Source: JAJTFW01 sp031411335 (GTDB lineage: Bacteria; Bacteroidota; Bacteroidia; AKYH767-A; OLB10). Taken from it: a stretch of 64,000 bases of DNA. Positions 26,728-36,228 of the stretch are shown piece after piece. The position numbers were made by a program, and so were the translations under genes. Location of the stretch: the NCBI GenBank assembly GCA_031411335.1, contig JANOAX010000170.1:25154-89153 (forward strand), in the 5' to 3' direction. A model generated the notes under the pieces. The model was not told where the DNA came from. It did not search any database and saw only the letters and a program-made list of their open reading frames with translations. Each line of letters starts with the position of its first letter. Position 1 is the first letter of the stretch.

Positions 26728-27603
26728 ATGCCGATTCTTAAAGCCCGAAGGAAAAAAATAGTTAAGAATTTACGCAACAAATTCAGGCTGGTTGTCATGA
26801 ACGACCAGACATTAGAGGAGAAATTCGCCTTGCGACTCACTCCTATGAATATTATTGTTTTTGGTGGCACTTTCGCTCTGAGCTTGATTACACTTACTTT
26901 ATACTTAATTGCTTTCACACCGTTACGTGAATATATCCCCGGTTATACGGATGTGAATATTCGTCGTAATTTACTCACGGTTAGCTTAAAAGCTGACTCG
27001 CTTGATAATCAGATGAATGCTCAGAACAAGTATTTGGCGAATTTACTTAATGTATTGAACGACAAGATAGATACAACTTCTTATAATCCCTCTACAAATA
27101 GTCTCGGATACGCTGATTCAATCCGTAAATTGGATAAATCAGAGTCGGATTCTCTATTACGCATGCAAATGGAAGGGTCGGATCGTTTTGAATTAGAAGA
27201 AACAACCGAAAAGTCGTTTTCTACTGGTATAGGAAGTATCGCTTTTTTTACGCCCCTAAAAGGAACCATCACCACTAAGTTTAATACGGTTCAAAAACAT
27301 TTTGGAATTGATATCGTGGCCGGTGCCAATGAAGTGATTAAATCGGCTATGGATGGAACGGTTATCATGTCGAATTTTACGAGTGAAACAGGCTATGTAA
27401 TCGGCATCCAACACAATAATAATATTTTTACTTTGTATAAGCATAATTCGGCCCTTTTAAAACGAATTGGCGATCATGTTAAAGCAGGAGAAGTAGTAGC
27501 CATCATTGGAAATACAGGCGAGTTTAGTACGGGTCCACACCTCCATTTTGAACTTTGGTATAATGGTAGTCCAGTAAATCCTCTCGATTTTATTAATTTT
27601 TAA
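26728..27603 (+). CDS. M23-family peptidase with N-terminal membrane anchor
   Basis: 291 residues from the ATG at 26728; a TTG 45 bases upstream was rejected because the -7-like element GATATTTG (26716-26723) sits between them. A Lys/Arg-rich cytoplasmic segment, one membrane helix (about 48-68), a coiled linker with many Ser/Asp, then a LytM/M23 domain from about residue 180 with HFGIDI (zinc ligands His and Asp), HNSALLKRIGDHV and the GPHLHFELW motif holding the catalytic and third zinc-ligand His. It probably cleaves peptidoglycan cross-bridges or peptides during growth or division. Metal ligands are complete, so it should be active, unlike EnvC/NlpD-type relatives. Confidence 0.9.
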   Translation: MPILKARRKKIVKNLRNKFRLVVMNDQTLEEKFALRLTPMNIIVFGGTFALSLITLTLYLIAFTPLREYIPGYTDVNIRRNLLTVSLKADSLDNQMNAQNKYLANLLNVLNDKIDTTSYNPSTNSLGYADSIRKLDKSESDSLLRMQMEGSDRFELEETTEKSFSTGIGSIAFFTPLKGTITTKFNTVQKHFGIDIVAGANEVIKSAMDGTVIMSNFTSETGYVIGIQHNNNIFTLYKHNSALLKRIGDHVKAGEVVAIIGNTGEFSTGPHLHFELWYNGSPVNPLDFINF

Positions 27604-27711
27604 TTTAACGAAAGGTTTTATAAGGGTTTCTTATTCAATCATCTTACCTTCTTGTCAATTTTATTGTTCATAGACAATATTTTTAAGCAGATTTCATTAA
27701 TAGTCTAACCA

Positions 27712-27719
27712 TAATTTTG
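27712..27719 (+). promoter_or_regulatory. -7 promoter element before the AsmA-like gene
   Basis: TAATTTTG matches TAnnTTTG exactly and ends four bases before the GTG start at 27724, predicting a leaderless or nearly leaderless mRNA. No good -33 element was seen. Confidence 0.5.
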
Positions 27720-27723
27720 TGAC

Positions 27724-30231
27724 GTGAGTAAACGGAAAAGAATTTTAATCATTATTGCTTCCACTATAGGTGGTTTGCTGATGGTCTTGTTGGCCATTGG
27801 ATGGTTTCTCGGTCCTAAAATTAAAGACATGGCTGTGGAACAAATCAATGCGAATCTCACCGTTCCTGTTCAAGTGGGTGACATTGACTTCTCTCTCTTG
27901 CGCAAATTTCCTTACGCCAGTGTTAATTTTCAAGAGGTAATGACAAAAGGAAAAAAAACTGTTGGAAATCAAGAACCATTATTGGTTGCAAAAAATGTGT
28001 TCCTGCTATTTTCTTGGTGGGATGTTTTTTCAGATGATGTGCGATTGAAAAGTATTAGTATCGAACATGCATCATGTAATCTTTTTGTAGATAAAAATGG
28101 AGATGAAAATTACGACATCTTTAAGAAATCAGAAAACAAAAGCAGCACATTCAATTTACAACTTCAAGAAATTATTTTGAAAGAAACCAATATTCGATAT
28201 CATACTATTCAAACAGCGCGCGACTATTCTTTTTTTGCTGAGAACATGAATTGGAAAGGACAATTTACGAGCGATATTTATAATTTGAGTGGAAGCGGAA
28301 ATTTGATGGTGGAGCGTTTTCAAACCAATGGTGTGAATTATATTCATCATAAAGAAACGACCATCGATCTAAATATCCATATTGATCGTCAACGTAAATT
28401 GTATGAAATAAAAGAGAGTTCTTTGAAAGTTGCAGCGTTGGAGTTTGGGGTAGATGGGTTTTTCCGCGATGAGAAAGCATCTACTTTTATGGATGTAAAT
28501 ATTAAAAGTAAAAAGGCAGGATTGAAGGAAATTTTGTCCTTGATTCCCGGTGTGTATACCGAAAAATTATCGCAGTACGATTATTCAGGAATTGTTCAGT
28601 TTGACTTGCAAGTGAAAGGACAAGTTGGCGAAAATGAATCTCCATTGATCCATGCTCAGTTTAGTACAGAGAAAGCTTCTTTAGCTCCCAAAGGAACACC
28701 TTATGCATTGAGCAATATTTCTTTTAAAGGAAGTTACGCGAATCGAATTTCAACGTCCCGACCTGTCGAACGATTGCAAATTGCAAATGCAAAAGGGGTG
28801 TTGGAGAATCAATCTTTTCAATTGAATTTGTTGATGGAAGATTTTGCAAATCCCTGGATAAATGTATCTGCGAAGAGTAATGTAAATTTAGAAGTGTTTA
28901 GCAAATTTTATATGCCTGATACCATGGAAGGGATGTGGGGTAGGCTTGTTGTAGATGCACAATTAAAAGGAAGAGTGAAGGAGTCGAACAGTTGGATCAG
29001 CAGTGGAAACATCGAGCTGAAAGACGCTGGATTTAAATTGAAGAAAAGCCGAGTAGAATTTTCTGGAATTCAAGGATTTATGTCGCTCGTTGGAAATCGT
29101 TTAACATTAACAGATATGCAAGGCAAAGCTGCCGGAAGCGATTTTAAAGTGGATGGAAGCTTTGATAACGCTTATGCTTATCTGCTTTCAAAAGATGAAA
29201 TGGTTCATGGTGATGCGCGTATCGTTTGTCGCAATCTGGATCTGAATGAATTGTTAGAGGATAAATCGTTGGCTGCATCTGCGGATACCACCTATCGACT
29301 TGATTTCAGACATCGTATTCGGATGAACCTGAATGTTCAAATTGGAGTGCTTTCGTTTCGAAAATTTCAAGCATGGCAACTGAAGGGACAACTCGATCTT
29401 CGCAATAAAATTTTGTACGGAAATGCGATTTCGTTTAAAGCGTTTGAAGGAAATGTATTGATGAGTGGAGCCATGGATGCTTCACGTACCGATAGTATCC
29501 TTATTTCCTGCGATGCGCAAATGAAAAAACTAGACGTGACGGAAGTGTTTACTCAACTTGGTAATTTCGGTCAGGAAGTGATGATGGATAAAAATGTAAA
29601 AGGGAAACTTACCGCAACTGCACAGTTTGTTTCTACATGGAGTAAAGATCTACATTGTAATTTTAATAAAATTTATGCGCGTAGTAATATTTTAATCGAG
29701 AATGGTGAACTCTTGAACTTCGAACCCATGCTTGCGCTCTCCAAGTATTTGAAAAGTGCCGATCTGAAAAATATAAAGTTTCAAACGTTGCAAAATGAAA
29801 TTGAGATCAGCAATCAAGTAATCAAAATTCCTTCGATGGAAATAAAATCGAGTGTGATGGATCTGACAGCTTCAGGTACCCATTCTTTCGAAAATATAGT
29901 CGACTACAAATTGCAACTTGATCTTTCACAAATTCTGGGACGTAAAGTAAAAGCGCAAAATTCAGAGTTCGGTACGATCGAAGATGATGGTTTGGGCCGC
30001 ATGCGGATTTTCTTAAGTATGAAGGGTCCATTGGCGAATCCCAAAATTACGTACGACCGTAAGGCCATCGAACAGAAAATTGTACAAGAAGTAAAGCAGG
30101 AAAAACAAGATTTGAAAAAGATTTTGAATAAGGAATTTGGTTGGTTTAAGAAGGATTCGGCCGTCAACAAAGCACCTGTCAATATTCCTAAGAAAAAGGA
30201 AGAACTGGAGTTGGAACTGGATGAAGAGTAG
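27724..30231 (+). CDS. AsmA-family protein
   Basis: 835 residues from a GTG start. One N-terminal membrane helix (about 8-30) is followed by the AsmA opening MAVEQINANLTVPVQVGDIDFSLLRKFPYASVNF and long beta-repeat regions. The C-terminal AsmA_2-like part has VMDLTASGTHSFENIVDYKLQLDL and closes with GPLANPKITYD, a phrase typical of the family; a charged helical end follows. AsmA proteins are anchored in the inner membrane and thought to form lipid-transfer bridges to the outer membrane. Single-gene unit between the M23 gene and the kinase gene; a TAATTTTG element sits next to the start. Confidence 0.87.
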   Translation: MSKRKRILIIIASTIGGLLMVLLAIGWFLGPKIKDMAVEQINANLTVPVQVGDIDFSLLRKFPYASVNFQEVMTKGKKTVGNQEPLLVAKNVFLLFSWWDVFSDDVRLKSISIEHASCNLFVDKNGDENYDIFKKSENKSSTFNLQLQEIILKETNIRYHTIQTARDYSFFAENMNWKGQFTSDIYNLSGSGNLMVERFQTNGVNYIHHKETTIDLNIHIDRQRKLYEIKESSLKVAALEFGVDGFFRDEKASTFMDVNIKSKKAGLKEILSLIPGVYTEKLSQYDYSGIVQFDLQVKGQVGENESPLIHAQFSTEKASLAPKGTPYALSNISFKGSYANRISTSRPVERLQIANAKGVLENQSFQLNLLMEDFANPWINVSAKSNVNLEVFSKFYMPDTMEGMWGRLVVDAQLKGRVKESNSWISSGNIELKDAGFKLKKSRVEFSGIQGFMSLVGNRLTLTDMQGKAAGSDFKVDGSFDNAYAYLLSKDEMVHGDARIVCRNLDLNELLEDKSLAASADTTYRLDFRHRIRMNLNVQIGVLSFRKFQAWQLKGQLDLRNKILYGNAISFKAFEGNVLMSGAMDASRTDSILISCDAQMKKLDVTEVFTQLGNFGQEVMMDKNVKGKLTATAQFVSTWSKDLHCNFNKIYARSNILIENGELLNFEPMLALSKYLKSADLKNIKFQTLQNEIEISNQVIKIPSMEIKSSVMDLTASGTHSFENIVDYKLQLDLSQILGRKVKAQNSEFGTIEDDGLGRMRIFLSMKGPLANPKITYDRKAIEQKIVQEVKQEKQDLKKILNKEFGWFKKDSAVNKAPVNIPKKKEELELELDEE

Positions 30232-30352
30232 TCATTCTTTTTTAAATCAATCAGTATCACATATTTCCTTCTTCATTAGCACCTCAATGTTTCGTCTTTT
30301 GAAGGTTCATCATTTGAATTAAAGCCCTATTTTTGCCCTAGATTTTGAAGTA

Positions 30353-31507
30353 GTGAATATTTACACCCGTAAGCAGCGCTGGAAATTGGTCCTTTTAATT
30401 ATGGCTTTACTCATTGGAGTAGGCTCGCTGTTGTATACCAATCAGTTGGTCAAAAAGCTGTCGGAAGAAGAACGTAAGAAAGTAGAACTCTGGGCCGAAG
30501 CTACCCGCCAAATTTCCGATATCAACGCCGAACCCGGCGATATCAGCTTTGCTTTATCGGTGTTGACAGATAATAATACGGTGCCTGTCATTCTTACAGA
30601 TGAAGCAAATAATATCATCTCCACTCGAAATTTGGATTCTTTGCGCTTAGATGACACGTTGTATTTGTCGAGCGAATTGGTCATCATGAAGGAACAACAT
30701 CCTTCCATTGATATTTCCTTCGCTGCCGATCAAAAGAATTTTATTTATTACAAAGATTCTTATCTCCTCACGCAATTGCGCTATTATCCTTTTTTCCAAC
30801 TTGCCGTAATTGCCTTGTTTTTGATTGTTTCATACTTGGCCTTTTCAACATCGCGCAAAGCAGAGCAGAATCAGGTGTGGGTAGGAATGGCGAAGGAAAC
30901 TGCACATCAGTTGGGAACACCATTGTCATCACTAATGGCCTGGTTAGAATATTTGAAATCGAAGCCGCAGCCGGAAGAACATCTTCCCGAAATTGAAAAA
31001 GATATTGAGCGTCTCAATACAATCACCGAACGTTTTTCTAAGATTGGTTCTGCTCCAGCTTTGAAAAAGGAAAACATGACGAAGGTGATTGAAGATGCTA
31101 TCGACTACATTCGTACAAGAGCTTCTTCACGAGTGAATTTTAAGCTGGAAAATTTTCAGAACTATGATGTGGATGCTCCACTAAATGTACATTTATTCGA
31201 TTGGGTACTCGAAAATCTTTTCAAAAACGCGATTGATGCCATGAGTGGTGAAGGTGAAATTAGTATTCGTATCACCGATCAAAATCAATTTGTGTACCTC
31301 GACATAAGCGATACAGGTAAGGGTGTTCCAAAGTCGAAGTACAAAACTATTTTTAAGCCAGGCTATACTAGTAAAAATCGCGGTTGGGGTTTAGGACTTT
31401 CGCTTTCAAAACGAATTGTAGAAGAGTACCATGGCGGTCAAATTTTTGTGAAGAGTTCCGAACATAACAAAGGAACTACATTTAGAATCGTGTTAAAGAA
31501 AACGTAA
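30353..31507 (+). CDS. Membrane sensor histidine kinase
   Basis: 384 residues from a GTG start. Membrane helices at about 11-30 and 145-165 flank a 110-residue sensor domain outside the membrane. The H-box is AKETAHQLGTPLS with His185, the N-box is ENLFKNAIDAM, and the G-boxes are DTGKGVP and GWGLGLS, so the ATP-binding domain is complete. No receiver domain and no response-regulator gene lies next to it, so it is an orphan here. A TATTTTTG element (30328-30335) precedes the start by 17 bases. The signal sensed is unknown. Confidence 0.9.
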   Translation: MNIYTRKQRWKLVLLIMALLIGVGSLLYTNQLVKKLSEEERKKVELWAEATRQISDINAEPGDISFALSVLTDNNTVPVILTDEANNIISTRNLDSLRLDDTLYLSSELVIMKEQHPSIDISFAADQKNFIYYKDSYLLTQLRYYPFFQLAVIALFLIVSYLAFSTSRKAEQNQVWVGMAKETAHQLGTPLSSLMAWLEYLKSKPQPEEHLPEIEKDIERLNTITERFSKIGSAPALKKENMTKVIEDAIDYIRTRASSRVNFKLENFQNYDVDAPLNVHLFDWVLENLFKNAIDAMSGEGEISIRITDQNQFVYLDISDTGKGVPKSKYKTIFKPGYTSKNRGWGLGLSLSKRIVEEYHGGQIFVKSSEHNKGTTFRIVLKKT

Positions 31508-31621
31508 GCCCAATTGGATTAATATTTTAGTCCGAGATTCTTTTTTTACAATATCAATCATCATGTATTTAATATTTACTGCATAGGCCGAGCCGATACC
31601 TCATATTTAAATGATAGGAAT

Positions 31622-31736
31622 AATTTATATGTAGAGTCAGAATAAATTCCTCCTCTCTTTTGGAGAGGAGGCTAGGAGGAGAGGCTTGAACAATAGGTCT
31701 ACTTGAATTTGTATTTAGCAAGAGACTAATACCATT
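31622..31736 (+). repeat. 115-bp direct repeat, left copy
   Basis: Aligns without gaps to 33616-33730 (roughly 85% identity by eye). It contains the hairpin CCTCCTCTC/GAGAGGAGG (about 31648-31671) followed by a second AGGAGGAGAGG. It fills much of the 321-base spacer 31508-31828, which holds no gene. The downstream T9SS cargo gene starts 92 bases after it. Confidence 0.85.
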
Positions 31737-31828
31737 CGCCTTCTTTTTTGGAAGGTTTACGGAATAGATTTTTTCTTTTGTGATTTCTCCAAAATTTATT
31801 TCTAAATTCGAAATTCAAAAATTGGTTT

Positions 31829-33586
31829 ATGAAATATATCAAATCTTTATCGCTGCTTTTTTTCACTATGTTTTGGGTGAATTTTACGCATGCACAACAG
31901 TTAAATTTCTCATGGGCAAATGCCATGGGAGCTCCAAACACGATTGGCAATGCCTCTGCCGTTGGGATTAGTATTGCTCACGATAATTTTGGAAATGTAT
32001 TTTTAGCAGGTACTTTTCAAGATACAATTGATTTTGATCCAGGCGCAGGAACTGCTTGGTTATCTTCTGTAGGAGCATATGATGTTTTTATTGCAAAATT
32101 CAATTTACAAGGAAATCTTATTTGGATAAAAGCACTAGCCGGAACTTCTATTGATGGTCCGGTTGGATTGGTTGTTGATAATAGCGGTAACCCCATTATC
32201 CTCGGGCAATTTCAGCAAACATTGGATGCAAATCCGGATCCCAATTTATCAAATTCATTGGTGAGTTATGGCGATGAAGATGTGTTCTTAGTGAAATTGG
32301 ATTCGATGGGAAATTATGTATGGTCAAAACAATTTGGTGGTGTTAATTCTGATTATCCAACGATGCTGAGAAATGACAACTTAGGAAACCTAATTATTTC
32401 AGGAACTTTTCGTGATTCCATCGATACAGATCCTTCTGCAAATGTTCAAAATTTGGTGAGTAGTGGTAATGTAGATGGATTTTTGTTGAAGTTAAATAAT
32501 CTTGGAAATTATGTTTGGTCTAAGAAAGTAGGAGCTAATTTTGGAGATGCGATTACAGGAATTGATGTAGATGTAAATAATAATATTTATGCCTGCGGAT
32601 CATTTGTCGGCACTGTCGATTTCGACCCAGGTGTAAATGTTTTTAATTTAACGGCTACTTCCAATACGGTAGGATCTTTTGTTTTTAAATGGGATGCGGC
32701 GGGTAATTTTGTTTTTGCAAAACCTTTTTTATCGACGACAGTAAGTGGAAATATTACAGCAAGTTATTTGAATTTAGATGCCACAGGAAATATATTTGTA
32801 ATTGGTGATTTTAATCGACAAGTTGATTTTAATCCCGATGCAGTTGCTGTTGATACGTTAACTTCAAGCTCGAATTCTCAAGATGTATTTCTTACTAAGT
32901 TTAGTAATGCTGGAGTGTATCAATGGACCCGAATATTTGGTAATAGTAATATCGATTTCGCAACAGCAATTGTAAATGACGCACAAGGCAACGTTTATTT
33001 TAAAGGAGCATTTACAGGAATTATTGATATTAATCCGCATCCTGTCGATACCATGATCTTGAATTCTGTTGGAGGAATTGGTGGTCGATCGGATTATATC
33101 TGCACATTAAATCCCGCAGGTGGATATGCCTGGGGAACAAAAGTATTTGGCTTTGTGAATGGTTACCGTGGACCTACACTGGATATCGTCCAAAATAGAT
33201 TTTACCACGCTGGTCAATTTACCGGTACTGGTGATTTTGATCCAGGCCCAGGTGTGTATAATTTGTCAGGTGTGGCTGGAACAGGCACTGCCTTTTTTGT
33301 GCAATTGATTCGAACAAACGTTGGCTTGGCCGAACAATTGGAGCAACACGGATTTTCTCTTTATCCAAATCCCACACATGATTTCTTGAACATTGTTTCA
33401 AAGGAGGAATTGCAAAACGCTCAAATTTCACTTTGTAATTTGAATGGTCAAGTGATCGCTTTGGAAAAAAATGTAAATGGTAAGAGTTTCGGTTTGCAGG
33501 TAGATGGTTTTGCAGAAGGAATGTATTTATTGCAGATTCGTTCCGAGAAATCAATTGCTACGTTAAAAGTAATCATTACTTATTAG
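31829..33586 (+). CDS. T9SS-secreted protein with SBBP-like repeats
   Basis: 585 residues with a signal peptide ending THAQ (about residue 23). Residues about 25-495 hold about eight repeats of the SBBP type, with the phrase G-x-F-x-x-x-(I/V)DFDPG followed by DVFLxK(L/F) and the W-S/T-K blade end. The C-terminus is a type A T9SS sorting domain (FSLYPNPTHDFLNIV ... GMYLLQIRSEK). The gene is bracketed by two copies of a 115-bp repeat placed in the same orientation, which is unusual and may reflect duplication or past mobility. Surface exposure is expected; the function is unknown. Confidence 0.87.
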   Translation: MKYIKSLSLLFFTMFWVNFTHAQQLNFSWANAMGAPNTIGNASAVGISIAHDNFGNVFLAGTFQDTIDFDPGAGTAWLSSVGAYDVFIAKFNLQGNLIWIKALAGTSIDGPVGLVVDNSGNPIILGQFQQTLDANPDPNLSNSLVSYGDEDVFLVKLDSMGNYVWSKQFGGVNSDYPTMLRNDNLGNLIISGTFRDSIDTDPSANVQNLVSSGNVDGFLLKLNNLGNYVWSKKVGANFGDAITGIDVDVNNNIYACGSFVGTVDFDPGVNVFNLTATSNTVGSFVFKWDAAGNFVFAKPFLSTTVSGNITASYLNLDATGNIFVIGDFNRQVDFNPDAVAVDTLTSSSNSQDVFLTKFSNAGVYQWTRIFGNSNIDFATAIVNDAQGNVYFKGAFTGIIDINPHPVDTMILNSVGGIGGRSDYICTLNPAGGYAWGTKVFGFVNGYRGPTLDIVQNRFYHAGQFTGTGDFDPGPGVYNLSGVAGTGTAFFVQLIRTNVGLAEQLEQHGFSLYPNPTHDFLNIVSKEELQNAQISLCNLNGQVIALEKNVNGKSFGLQVDGFAEGMYLLQIRSEKSIATLKVIITY

Positions 33587-33615
33587 TGAGTTTTAGAAAA
33601 TAAAAGTTGCTTACA

Positions 33616-33730
33616 AATTTATAGGTAACGTCAGTATAAATTCCTCCTCTCCTTTGGAGAGGAGGCAAGGAGGAGAGGCTTAAACAATATGGAATCGTGA
33701 ATTTTTATTTGGCAATAAACTAAAGCCATT
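33616..33730 (+). repeat. 115-bp direct repeat, right copy
   Basis: Second copy of the 31622-31736 element, exactly 1994 bases to the right. Here the hairpin is a perfect 10-bp stem with a 3-base loop (33645-33667) and may serve as terminator for the T9SS cargo gene that ends 29 bases before the repeat. Confidence 0.85.
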
Positions 33731-33783
33731 AATAATTTATATTTATCGTCTGTATAATTTCTTTTTGCGTTCTTTGTACCATC

Positions 33784-34911
33784 ATGGCAGGAATTTATTT
33801 GCATATCCCATTCTGTAAACAAGCATGTCACTATTGCGACTTTCATTTTTCTACGTCCCAACGTGGGAGAGAGGATTTGTTAGATGCAATGTTGATGGAG
33901 TTGAAGCGGAGAGCATCCGAATTGCAAGGACAAGAAGTAAAAACCATTTATTTTGGTGGAGGTACACCGTCACTGCTTTCTTATGATGAGTTGATGCGTT
34001 TTTTTGAAGAGATGTATTCTTTGTTTACTGTAGATGCACAAGCCGAAATTACGATGGAAGCGAATCCCGATGATTTGACAAAAACGTATTTAAAGTTATT
34101 AAAGCAATCGCCCATCAATCGCTTGAGTGTGGGTGTGCAATCGTTTCGTGAAGAAGATTTGTTAAGTATGAATCGTGCACATAATAAGGAGCAAGCTTTG
34201 TCGTGTATTCCTAACGCTGCCGACATGGGTTTCGAGAATATTTCAATGGATTTAATTTTTGGCTGGCCTAAATTGGAATTGCCCGATTGGATCAAAAATG
34301 TAGAAACTGCCCTCGCACTTCCCATCACACATCTTTCTTGTTATGGATTAACGGTGGAATCAAAAACTGCACTAAGTTGGCAAATTATAAAGGGATTGAT
34401 TGAAGTGCCCGACGATGAAAAAGCAGCACAACAATATGAATATTTACTCGCCGAAGCAGAGCGTTTGGGATTTCCGTGGTATGAGATTTCGAATTTTAGC
34501 AAGCAAGGTTTTGAATCGAAGCATAATCGTGCCTACTGGGAAGGAACTCCGTACTTAGGAATTGGCCCCTCTGCTCATTCTTTTGATGGGGAGAAACGAA
34601 GCTGGAATGTGAAAAGCAATGGCGCTTATGTGGCAGCCTTACAAAGAGGGGAACGTGAATTTGAAGTGGAAATTTTAACACATAAGGCGAAGTTTCATGA
34701 ATTCATTTTAACATCTTTGCGTATGCGAAAAGGAATTAGCTTGAGTGCCCTGCGTACTGCCTATGGAGATGGTATTGCTGGACAATTATTGGAAGCCGCT
34801 CAGCCTTTCGTTGAAAAACGTTGGCTGATACGTGATGGGAATCAACTTCGATTAAGTCAAGATGGATTGTTGTTCGCCGATAAAATTACTTCTGAATTAT
34901 TTGTCATCTAA
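33784..34911 (+). CDS. hemW: Radical SAM heme chaperone HemW
   Basis: 375 residues. The opening IYLHIPFCKQACHYCDF has the CxxxCxxC cluster motif (Cys11, 15, 18) that binds the [4Fe-4S] cluster and SAM; YFGGGTPSLL is the glycine-rich SAM site; the HemW-type motifs RLSVGVQSF and HNRAYWEG also occur. Length fits HemW rather than the longer HemN (about 450). HemW binds heme and is thought to deliver it to membrane targets; older annotations call it coproporphyrinogen oxidase. It is the first of a tight rightward run (cyclase gene 3 bases on). Confidence 0.92.
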   Translation: MAGIYLHIPFCKQACHYCDFHFSTSQRGREDLLDAMLMELKRRASELQGQEVKTIYFGGGTPSLLSYDELMRFFEEMYSLFTVDAQAEITMEANPDDLTKTYLKLLKQSPINRLSVGVQSFREEDLLSMNRAHNKEQALSCIPNAADMGFENISMDLIFGWPKLELPDWIKNVETALALPITHLSCYGLTVESKTALSWQIIKGLIEVPDDEKAAQQYEYLLAEAERLGFPWYEISNFSKQGFESKHNRAYWEGTPYLGIGPSAHSFDGEKRSWNVKSNGAYVAALQRGEREFEVEILTHKAKFHEFILTSLRMRKGISLSALRTAYGDGIAGQLLEAAQPFVEKRWLIRDGNQLRLSQDGLLFADKITSELFVI

Positions 34912-34914
34912 ACT

Positions 34915-35664
34915 ATGAAAGTTTCAGTTACGCATAAGAATAATTCTTACCAAGTGGATCTCTCAAAACCGATGGATATTTGTATTCCATTCGAAGCAGG
35001 AGAAGGACATGTGATCGCTTGGTATCAAGGTCCAGTGAAGATGGAACCCGTTCGAATGGGTGATTGGGTTGGATCTGTGAAGGAAGGAGCAGGTGTGAAT
35101 TTCAATAATATTTTTTTTAATCCCCATGCACACGGAACACATACAGAAACGGTCGGACATATTTCTAAAGAAGTAGAATCCATCAATACGCATTTCAAGG
35201 AATATTTTTGTTTCGCCAATTTAGTTTCAATACAACCCGAAAAGAGAGAGGATGATTTAGTAATTACACTTGATCAAGTAAAAAGTGCTTGCAGTGAACC
35301 TGCCGACTCATTCATCATACGTACTTTGCCCAATGATAGAAATAAGCTTTCTAAAAATTATTCCAGTTCTAATCCGCCCTACCTAGAAGATGCTGCTGCA
35401 ACCTGGCTTCGTGAGCAAGGCGTTCGTCATTTAATGATTGATTTGCCTTCTGTGGATCGGGAAGAGGACGGAGGAAAATTATTAGCACATCATGCGTTTT
35501 GGAATCATCCGCAAGCAACACGCTTGGATGCTACCATTACTGAATTGGTTTTTGTTGCTGATGAAATCAATGACGGATTGTATTTTATGAATTTACAGGT
35601 TGCTCCCTTCGTAAATGATGCAGCTCCTTCTCGTCCACTCTTATTCGAGTTAATAAAAGTATAA
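34915..35664 (+). CDS. Cyclase-family hydrolase (arylformamidase-like)
   Basis: 249 residues. The metal-binding pattern HAHGTHTETVGHI fits the cyclase family (PF04199; HxGTHxDxPxH in typical kynurenine formamidase), and further motifs IDLPSVDREEDGG and LLAHHAFWN fit the same fold. Members hydrolyse N-formylkynurenine or related amides and lactones. The Asp and Pro of the usual motif are replaced here by Glu and Val-Gly, so the substrate may differ. It starts three bases after hemW and is followed two bases later by a lipoprotein gene. A link to the kynurenine-type genes near 58-64 kb is possible but unproven. Confidence 0.75.
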   Translation: MKVSVTHKNNSYQVDLSKPMDICIPFEAGEGHVIAWYQGPVKMEPVRMGDWVGSVKEGAGVNFNNIFFNPHAHGTHTETVGHISKEVESINTHFKEYFCFANLVSIQPEKREDDLVITLDQVKSACSEPADSFIIRTLPNDRNKLSKNYSSSNPPYLEDAAATWLREQGVRHLMIDLPSVDREEDGGKLLAHHAFWNHPQATRLDATITELVFVADEINDGLYFMNLQVAPFVNDAAPSRPLLFELIKV

Positions 35665-35666
35665 AT

Positions 35667-36128
35667 ATGAAAAATATAATATTATTGTTCAGCATCACTT
35701 CTGTATTATTAGTTTCTTCCTGTAAGAATGAGCCTAAAAAAGAAGGCAAAGAAGAAAAGAAGGAAATCAACATCACTAAAAAAGTAAAACCAGGTGATGC
35801 GCGAGAAGCAGATGAAAATCTTAAAATTGTAGATGATTTTTATGTGGCCATCACCGCACGTGATTCTGCACAACTCATCAATTGTCTAGATGAAGATTGT
35901 AAAATGTATGGAACAGATCCCAGCGAAGATTGGAATTTGGATCAGATAAAAACATACATCTCAGAAAAGGCAAAAGATATCTCTACTAAAACTGTTTTTA
36001 AAGTTAAGAAGCGATCGGTACATATCATCAATGATTTGATGTATGTGGTGGATGTGTTGGATGTAAGCACTACCGCAGTTCCTTTTCGATGTGTGACCAT
36101 CACGAAGAAATCGAAAGATGGAGATTGA
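35667..36128 (+). CDS. SnoaL/DUF4440-like lipoprotein, ended by an in-frame TGA
   Basis: 153 residues. Lipobox LVSSC (Cys19), a Lys/Glu-rich linker, then an NTF2/SnoaL-like domain (ADENLKIVDDFYVAITARDSAQL, followed by a Y-G-TDPSEDW stretch). The frame stops at TGA (36126-36128) right after DGD, yet continues open without a break for 25 more codons to TAA at 36204. Proteins of this fold normally read DGDW here and then a final strand; the continuation IMMAEFSALVKNEDM is exactly such a strand. So the stop replaces an expected Trp (TGG to TGA). Either a nonsense mutation, a sequencing error or a natural short form; the truncated fold would lack its last strand and helix. Confidence 0.7.
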   Translation: MKNIILLFSITSVLLVSSCKNEPKKEGKEEKKEINITKKVKPGDAREADENLKIVDDFYVAITARDSAQLINCLDEDCKMYGTDPSEDWNLDQIKTYISEKAKDISTKTVFKVKKRSVHIINDLMYVVDVLDVSTTAVPFRCVTITKKSKDGD

Positions 36129-36206
36129 ATCATGATGGCTGAATTTTCTGCACTTGTGAAAAATGAGGACATGGCAAAAGTGGCTGAGTTTTTTAAGGCA
36201 AAATAA
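36129..36206 (+). pseudogene. Detached C-terminal tail of the SnoaL-like lipoprotein
   Basis: In frame with the preceding gene and directly behind its TGA. It encodes 25 residues (IMMAEFSALVKNEDMAKVAEFF then KAK) and ends at TAA 36204-36206. With Trp at the TGA the full protein would have 179 residues. No own promoter is seen. Confidence 0.6.
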
Positions 36207-36228
36207 AATTGAAAACGAACTCGAAAAA

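Noticed and set aside
31648..31671. CCTCCTCTC hairpin as an IS terminal inverted repeat
   Set aside because: The element has no transposase and the hairpin is internal to a longer direct repeat.
36163..36228. Upstream start for the ArsC-like protein
   Set aside because: It would overlap the tail of the preceding gene and add residues unlike the family; the ATG at 36229 gives the expected length.
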